Assembly: GCA_024654025.1 (NCBI GenBank)
Contig: JANLIR010000008.1
Location: forward strand, 1 to 38,035
Length of the DNA: 38,035 nt
Direction of reading: 5' to 3'
DNA from: Candidatus Wolfebacteria bacterium
Lineage (GTDB): Bacteria; Patescibacteriota; Minisyncoccia; UBA6257; UBA9933
Part shown: one piece after another, positions 33,572 to 38,035 of the stretch
How the letters are laid out: every line of letters starts with the position of its first letter
How positions within the stretch are numbered: position 1 is the stretch's first letter
The notes under the pieces: model-generated
What the model was told of the DNA's origin: nothing
The model's input: only the letters and a program-made list of their open reading frames with translations
Databases searched by the model: none
Translations under genes and position numbers: made by a program

Positions 33572-34519
33572 TTAACCATTCGAAATCGTGTTTAAAAATC
33601 TTTCAAAAAACGGTTTTTCTTCTTCTTTCGCTTTATATCCGGTTTTTTGCTCAATCAGCGACAAGTTACGCTTAGTTTCCGCCTTGCCTTCAAAAATTAT
33701 TTCTTTGGCTTTGTAAAAATCGTGCCAATTAAAGCTTAAAACCGCAGGACTTAAAACAATGTCCGCTTTTTCTAAAATTGGTTTTGCAATTTGATATTCC
33801 GCCACAGAAGCGACCTTTCCAATAAGAGCCGGCATATGAGAAATTTTGAATTCCTCTTCGGAAAAATCAACCCATCTGCTGGAAACATCAACGGCAATGA
33901 CTATGTCCGCGCCCATTTCTCTTACAACGTCAGCCGGCACCGGATCGCAAAGACCGCCATCGGTTAATAATTGCTTATTGAATTTAACGGGCTTAAAAAA
34001 TATAGGTATCGCGCTGGAGGCTTTAATGGCATTTTCAAGATTGCCTTTTTTTAAAATAACTTTTTCGCCGTTATTTATATCGGTTGCTACGGCCCAAAAA
34101 GGGATTTGGCAGTTTTCTATTTTTTTATCGCCCAGACCGATATCCAAAAGTTCCGCTATGGATTTGTCTTTGAAAACTTCTCCTCTATTTTTTATGATTT
34201 TTCTTTTTGAAAAAACATCGTGATTGTGGATTTTAGAAAAAAGATTTTCTAAAAAAAGAATGTCTTTGGTCGCGGCATACCAACCTCCCACTAAAGATCC
34301 CATACTAGTCCCGCAAATAAAATCAATGGGAATTCCGGCTGATTCCAAAACCTTTATCACTCCCACATGAGCGAGTCCCCTTGCTCCCCCTCCGCCTAAA
34401 GCGAGCCCCACGCTTAACCTTGGTTTAGCGGTTTTTTCCTTTGTTTTTTTCGTTTCTTTTGTTTGTCTTATGTTTATCTTGCGCTTACTTTGCATTTGTT
34501 TTGTATTTATTTTAACCAT
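33572..34519 (-). CDS. Patatin-like phospholipase
   Basis: LALGGGGARGLAHVGVIKVLE oxyanion motif, GTSMGS nucleophile elbow, DGGLCDPVPADV. Alternative start MVKINTKQ at 34519 overlaps the upstream stop (ATGGTTAA), supporting translational coupling. Confidence 0.88.
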   Translation of the reverse strand: MVKINTKQMQSKRKINIRQTKETKKTKEKTAKPRLSVGLALGGGGARGLAHVGVIKVLESAGIPIDFICGTSMGSLVGGWYAATKDILFLENLFSKIHNHDVFSKRKIIKNRGEVFKDKSIAELLDIGLGDKKIENCQIPFWAVATDINNGEKVILKKGNLENAIKASSAIPIFFKPVKFNKQLLTDGGLCDPVPADVVREMGADIVIAVDVSSRWVDFSEEEFKISHMPALIGKVASVAEYQIAKPILEKADIVLSPAVLSFNWHDFYKAKEIIFEGKAETKRNLSLIEQKTGYKAKEEEKPFFERFLNTISNG

Positions 34520-35261
34520 TTTCCTTTTCGTAAGCCAATTTTCTGTAATTGCAATATTCACAGACCGGATTCGGCTGAGGGATTTCTTCGCTATCTAAAA
34601 CTTTTTTGATTTTTATAATGATCGGCTCAACCCACAAATCATCGGCTTGGTAAGGAATAATTTCCACGCTAAATTCAAGCTTGCCGTCAAAAGCCTCTCG
34701 ATCTTTTTTGCCGTTGCAATAAACAAAATACCCGGTATTAGAAACATCAAATCCGTTTTTTCTAAACAGCCATTGGTAAACTTCCATCTGTCTTTTATAG
34801 GACTCTTTGTATTCTCCGTCTAATGTTATCTCCTCTTGAGTGCTGGTGGACTTATAATCAACAATATATAACTTTTTGTTTCCATCAATCCACACATCGT
34901 CAATAGCCCCGAAAACCAAAAAATTGGTGGGCTCATGCAAATATTGAATGCCTCTTCTGTTGTTTCTCCAATCATATATGCGTTCATCGTTAAAAGGAAC
35001 AAAATTCAGACCGTAATGGCTCATCAAAGGATGGCTCGTTTCCTTCGCCCGATGGATATCAAATTCCTTTTTTAACAAATGATCGACGGCGGAATTCAAG
35101 CTGAAACCGGGCATGCTTGGCTGGGAAACCCCCAACCGCCTGTCTAGATAAAAACACCTCGGACATTTTGAAAACAAATCTATTTTAGACCGGCTTAGCT
35201 TAAAGGGCTCCTTGCTTGACGGATCAAAAAGAATTTTTTTATATTTGAAATTATTGGCCAT
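34512..35261 (-). CDS. PD-(D/E)XK nuclease-like protein (RecB/Cas4-type fold)
   Basis: LSRSKIDLFSKCPRCFYLDRRLGV; FGAIDDVWIDGNKKLYIVDYKSTS; C-terminal NPVCEYCNYRKLAYE. Confidence 0.82.
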   Translation of the reverse strand: MANNFKYKKILFDPSSKEPFKLSRSKIDLFSKCPRCFYLDRRLGVSQPSMPGFSLNSAVDHLLKKEFDIHRAKETSHPLMSHYGLNFVPFNDERIYDWRNNRRGIQYLHEPTNFLVFGAIDDVWIDGNKKLYIVDYKSTSTQEEITLDGEYKESYKRQMEVYQWLFRKNGFDVSNTGYFVYCNGKKDREAFDGKLEFSVEIIPYQADDLWVEPIIIKIKKVLDSEEIPQPNPVCEYCNYRKLAYEKENG

Positions 35262-35302
35262 TTATGAATTATATACCGAAAATCCGAAATTCGGCAAAAT
35301 AA

Positions 35303-35351
35303 AACCATAGATTCAAAATTTATTCTCAGAATAAATTTTGAATCTATGGTT
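35303..35351. repeat. Perfect inverted repeat, 24-bp arms, 1-nt centre
   Basis: aaccatagattcaaaatttattct c agaataaattttgaatctatggtt. Confidence 0.97.
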
Positions 35352-35379
35352 CGTGGTATAGTATACTATACCACGAACC
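35348..35379. promoter_or_regulatory. 32-bp perfect palindrome overlapping the stop codon of the TrpR-like gene (putative operator)
   Basis: GGTTCGTGGTATAGTATACTATACCACGAACC; contains the same 18-bp core as 35760-35777. Confidence 0.8.
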
Positions 35380-35758
35380 CGCGCGGACGGTTTTTAAGTA
35401 CGAATCTATACTTTCTAAACCTGCCGTGATAATGACTCTGTTTTTTCGCTTTAAATTTATCTTTGGAATAAACGCGCTTCTTCCAAATGGGCCGGCTGAA
35501 ATTATCCCTGATAAAGTTTACAGTTACGCGGGTCGCCCCTACTCTTCTGCTGATTTCTCTGTACCCGATTCCTTCCTTTAATAGCTTCTTTACCGCCAAT
35601 CTTTTTTCCATTGAAACAATTTCGTCGTCGGTCATGGCGGTTTTTAAAATTTTCTTCAAATCTTCTTCGTCTTTTGCTTTCTTGGCGCCTGTTAAAACTT
35701 CTCCCCAAATTTGGTTTTTGAATTTCTCGTCCCAATTTTTTTTGCTGGTTCTGCCCAT
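35366..35758 (-). CDS. TrpR/YerC-like DNA-binding protein with basic C-terminal extension
   Basis: DEIVSMEKRLAVKKLLKEGIGYREISRRVGATRVTVNFIRDNF; palindromic DNA at both ends. Confidence 0.85.
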   Translation of the reverse strand: MGRTSKKNWDEKFKNQIWGEVLTGAKKAKDEEDLKKILKTAMTDDEIVSMEKRLAVKKLLKEGIGYREISRRVGATRVTVNFIRDNFSRPIWKKRVYSKDKFKAKKQSHYHGRFRKYRFVLKNRPRGFVV

Positions 35759-35779
35759 TGGTATAGTATACTATACCAA
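35758..35779. promoter_or_regulatory. 22-bp perfect palindrome abutting the start codon of the TrpR-like gene (putative operator)
   Basis: TTGGTATAGTATACTATACCAA; contains TATACT usable as a -10. Confidence 0.85.
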
Positions 35780-35816
35780 CCAAAAAACACAACGAGTCGG
35801 AACAAGAGGGCGGGGG

Positions 35817-35879
35817 CAATTTTTAATAATAGAACGGGTTTTTAATAATCGAACGAGCTTCAATAATAGAGTGGGTAAA
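35817..35879. repeat. Three degenerate ~19-20 bp direct repeats upstream of the TrpR-like gene
   Basis: tttttaataatagaacggg / tttttaataatcgaacgagc / ttcaataatagagtgggt. Confidence 0.7.
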
Positions 35880-35894
35880 AAAATATAGTAAAAA

Positions 35895-36971
35895 TTATTC
35901 AAACCTTTCAATTCTTATTCCTATCAAACGGAAAAATTTTCTTTTAGGATTTTCGCGCTTGTCAAAAAATGGCGCCAGAAGCCTAAGGACTTCAAATTGA
36001 ATAGTTTTTAAATCCGGGCTTAATTTAGTTAAAGTACGCGAACGGTTTTTTGTTTCAAATCCTTCGAAACGAACCGTGATGGTTATTGTCTTAAAATTTT
36101 TGAATTCGCTTTTTTTAAATCTTTCAAAAACGCTTTCTGACAAATTAACCATACGGCCAGTAATAAATCGAGAATCGAGCGTGTCTTTTGAAAATGTTTC
36201 CTGCTCGCCCATGGATTTTATTTCATATTTTTCCACAATCGGCGAATCATCAATGCCTCGAATTTTAAAATACAAATCATCTCCCCATTTGCCGAGCATT
36301 TTTTTAAGCTCGTCTTTTGAAAGTTTTTTTAAATCTTTAACCAGTTTAATTTGGCGTCGGAGTAAAATTTCTTCGGTTTTAGGGCCGATACCGGGAATTT
36401 TACGGATGGGAAAATTTTCCAAAAACGCTTCTTCTTTTCCTTTTTCCACAACCGTCAAACCGTCAGGCTTTTTAAAATCAGAAGCGATTTTAGCAATCAA
36501 CTTATTTGAGCCAATACCTATTGAACAAGTTAATTTTTCTTCCTTTTTAATTTCGCTTTTTATTTTTTTACAAATACTTCCCGCTTTTTTATAATTTACG
36601 CAGGAACTTAAATCAAAATACATCTCATCTATACTCGCCGGCTCAACAAGAGGCGAAAACCTATGGACAATTTTTGATATTTCAAAAGATGATTTTTCGT
36701 ATTTCAAGAAATTCGGAAGTAAAAAAACAGCGGGCGGAAAGCCTTTTTTTCTAGCTTCCTCTGACATTTGCCACGCTCGAGAAATCGGCGTTGCTGAACG
36801 AATGCCGTACTTACGGGCTTTATAATTGGCCGTGGATACAACTCCCCGGCCCTTGCCCTCCATAGGATCGGACCCAACTACAATAGGTTGGCCTTTGTAT
36901 TTTGGCCGATCTCGTTCTTCAACCGCAGCAAAAAAAGCATCCATATCCAAATGGGCAATAATACGGGTCAT
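35895..36971 (-). CDS. dinB: DNA polymerase IV (Y-family)
   Basis: MTRIIAHLDMDAFFAAVEERDRPKYKGQPIVVG; VVSTANYKARKYGIRSATPISRA; ASIDEMYFDLS; SIGIGSNKLIAKIASDFKKPDGLTVV; IPGIGPKTEEIL. Track start is 36989; 36971 is preferred. Confidence 0.93.
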   Translation of the reverse strand: MTRIIAHLDMDAFFAAVEERDRPKYKGQPIVVGSDPMEGKGRGVVSTANYKARKYGIRSATPISRAWQMSEEARKKGFPPAVFLLPNFLKYEKSSFEISKIVHRFSPLVEPASIDEMYFDLSSCVNYKKAGSICKKIKSEIKKEEKLTCSIGIGSNKLIAKIASDFKKPDGLTVVEKGKEEAFLENFPIRKIPGIGPKTEEILLRRQIKLVKDLKKLSKDELKKMLGKWGDDLYFKIRGIDDSPIVEKYEIKSMGEQETFSKDTLDSRFITGRMVNLSESVFERFKKSEFKNFKTITITVRFEGFETKNRSRTLTKLSPDLKTIQFEVLRLLAPFFDKRENPKRKFFRLIGIRIERFE

Positions 36972-37029
36972 AAACAATAAACAACTCATTCCCAGCCGCA
37001 GTTTTAAAAAAACTTCGGCTGGATTATGA

Positions 37030-37194
37030 ATCCCGCACCTTTTATGGATCTAAATTCTTTTTAAAGCGCCGAACCAAACATAAAACACGCTCGCACGAAT
37101 AAATGTTGGACGCTTAAATCAATAGAATTTAAAAGATTCGTCCCATGCATAATAATTCGTGCATGGGACGAACAATCCATAAAAGGTGCGGGAT
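37030..37194. repeat. MITE-like element: 20-bp perfect terminal inverted repeats around an internal hairpin
   Basis: ATCCCGCACCTTTTATGGAT at 37030-37049 and its exact reverse complement at 37175-37194; internal TTCGTCCCATGCA(10 nt)TGCATGGGACGAA at 37137-37172. Confidence 0.85.
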
Positions 37195-37201
37195 GAATCG
37201 C

Positions 37202-37408
37202 CTATTTTTTTGTTAGTGACGGTGAAACAACGGCCAAATAAATAGCTGAAAGGCCGACGAGCGCATAAATAACTCTGGAGATAGCGGACATTGCGCCGAA
37301 AATCGCGGCAACAAGATCAAAACTGAAAAATCCAACAAGTCCCCAGTTAAGCGCTCCGATCAAAACCAAAACTAAGGCGACCCAGTCAAACGCGCTGAGA
37401 GCTCTCAT
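37202..37408 (-). CDS. DUF378 family small membrane protein
   Basis: LSAFDWVALVLVLIGALNWGLVGFFSFDLVAAIFG...SRVIYALVGLSAIYL. Confidence 0.92.
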   Translation of the reverse strand: MRALSAFDWVALVLVLIGALNWGLVGFFSFDLVAAIFGAMSAISRVIYALVGLSAIYLAVVSPSLTKK

Positions 37409-37487
37409 ATGTTTTAGAATTATTTTTTATCTTTTCCTGTCTGCCGACAGGCAGTCGACCTTTGTTTTGTGTTGATAGACTTCGGTA

Positions 37488-37874
37488 TTAAATTTTCAAA
37501 ACTTCTTTCACCTTGTTAGCAACATCCTGAAGCTTCCAATTTGGTTTATTGAAATAAAAAGATAAGTTATATTCTTCGATATTTTTTTTAAAAGAATTTT
37601 CCTCTTTCAAATTAGTAATTAATATTATCGGCACGGTTTTGCCCCATCCGTTCTGCCTGATTTTTTTTATCATCGTAAGTCCGTCCATTTTAGGCATAAC
37701 AATGTCCGACACTATTAAATCGGGATGGTTTTGAACGGCTAATTTTAACCCTTCTTCGCCGTTTTTGGCTTCCAAAACACCGAGACCCTCATGATATAAT
37801 TTACTGCTTATCATTTTTAACACATGAGGCTCGTCTTCAACGATAAGGACTGTTTTTTGAGGACTCTTACCCAT
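37488..37874 (-). CDS. Response regulator receiver domain protein (stand-alone)
   Basis: VLIVEDEPHVLKMI; DLIVSDIVMPKMDGLTMIKKIR; PIILITNLKEE; FNKPNW. Confidence 0.92.
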   Translation of the reverse strand: MGKSPQKTVLIVEDEPHVLKMISSKLYHEGLGVLEAKNGEEGLKLAVQNHPDLIVSDIVMPKMDGLTMIKKIRQNGWGKTVPIILITNLKEENSFKKNIEEYNLSFYFNKPNWKLQDVANKVKEVLKI

Positions 37875-37882
37875 AGGATACT

Positions 37883-37911
37883 ATTATACGACAATCATAG
37901 ATTTTCTTCAA
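37883..37911 (-). promoter_or_regulatory. Putative promoter of the response regulator, apparently leaderless or nearly so
   Basis: On the minus strand TTGAAG - 17 nt - TATAAT, with the ATG 8 nt after the -10. Confidence 0.6.
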
Positions 37912-38035
37912 TTGTCGCAATTACTGAATTGGTCGCAATTGCTGAACGAAGCTCGAACCTTTTTTGAACGGAAAATGCTCGAATAGCTCCGCTCCGCGTT
38001 TCCGCCCGCCGAATTTCGGCGAGCAAAGCAAAACA

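Noticed and set aside
36076-36594. 172-aa plus-strand ORF opposite dinB
   Set aside because: Antisense to conserved polymerase motifs; no independent support.
37436-37460. ctgtctgccgacaggcag hairpin after the response regulator
   Set aside because: Short intergenic hairpin, plausibly a simple terminator or single repeat copy; too little to claim more.
1-38035. tRNA or rRNA genes
   Set aside because: I did not recognise any tRNA cloverleaf or rRNA segment; a tRNAscan/Infernal run would be needed to be certain.

Overview
The window looks like chromosome of a Candidate Phyla Radiation (Patescibacteria/Parcubacteria-type) bacterium. This is inferred from pilin style, signal peptides, small palindromic repeats and gene content, and was not tested by search. 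Every gene I can support is on the minus strand. Left half (1-17984): ten consecutive genes for exported right-handed beta-helix (pectate-lyase-like) proteins. One is an unlisted partial ORF running off the left edge (1..2544), and one is a type IV pilin-like protein with a beta-helix domain inserted into it. Six of the ten end with the same short tail, D-T-x-P-P-x-x-P-T/Q-G-L-S/T-V-x-stop, which resembles the first strand of an FN3 domain and nothing more; a seventh copy lies just past one stop codon. Two other members carry FN3-like repeats and a peptidoglycan-binding domain, and in one of these the domain is out of frame beside a 10-bp tandem repeat. Right half: NYN protein, glycerate kinase, ROK kinase, an EamA transporter fused to a glycoside hydrolase, GH1 glycosidase, an IleRS with an inserted histidine-phosphatase domain, ribulose-phosphate epimerase, M16 peptidase, a tRNA-binding-domain protein, GerMN/Gmad2 lipoprotein-like protein, Tgt, patatin, PD-(D/E)XK nuclease, a TrpR/YerC-like regulator bracketed by perfect palindromes, DNA polymerase IV, DUF378 and a response regulator. 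Several families of short GC-rich palindromes are inserted in frame inside otherwise conserved genes. The strongest candidates for something undescribed are the beta-helix array with its shared tail and pilin fusion, the in-frame palindromes, the TrpR-like palindrome pair, and the IleRS insertion.
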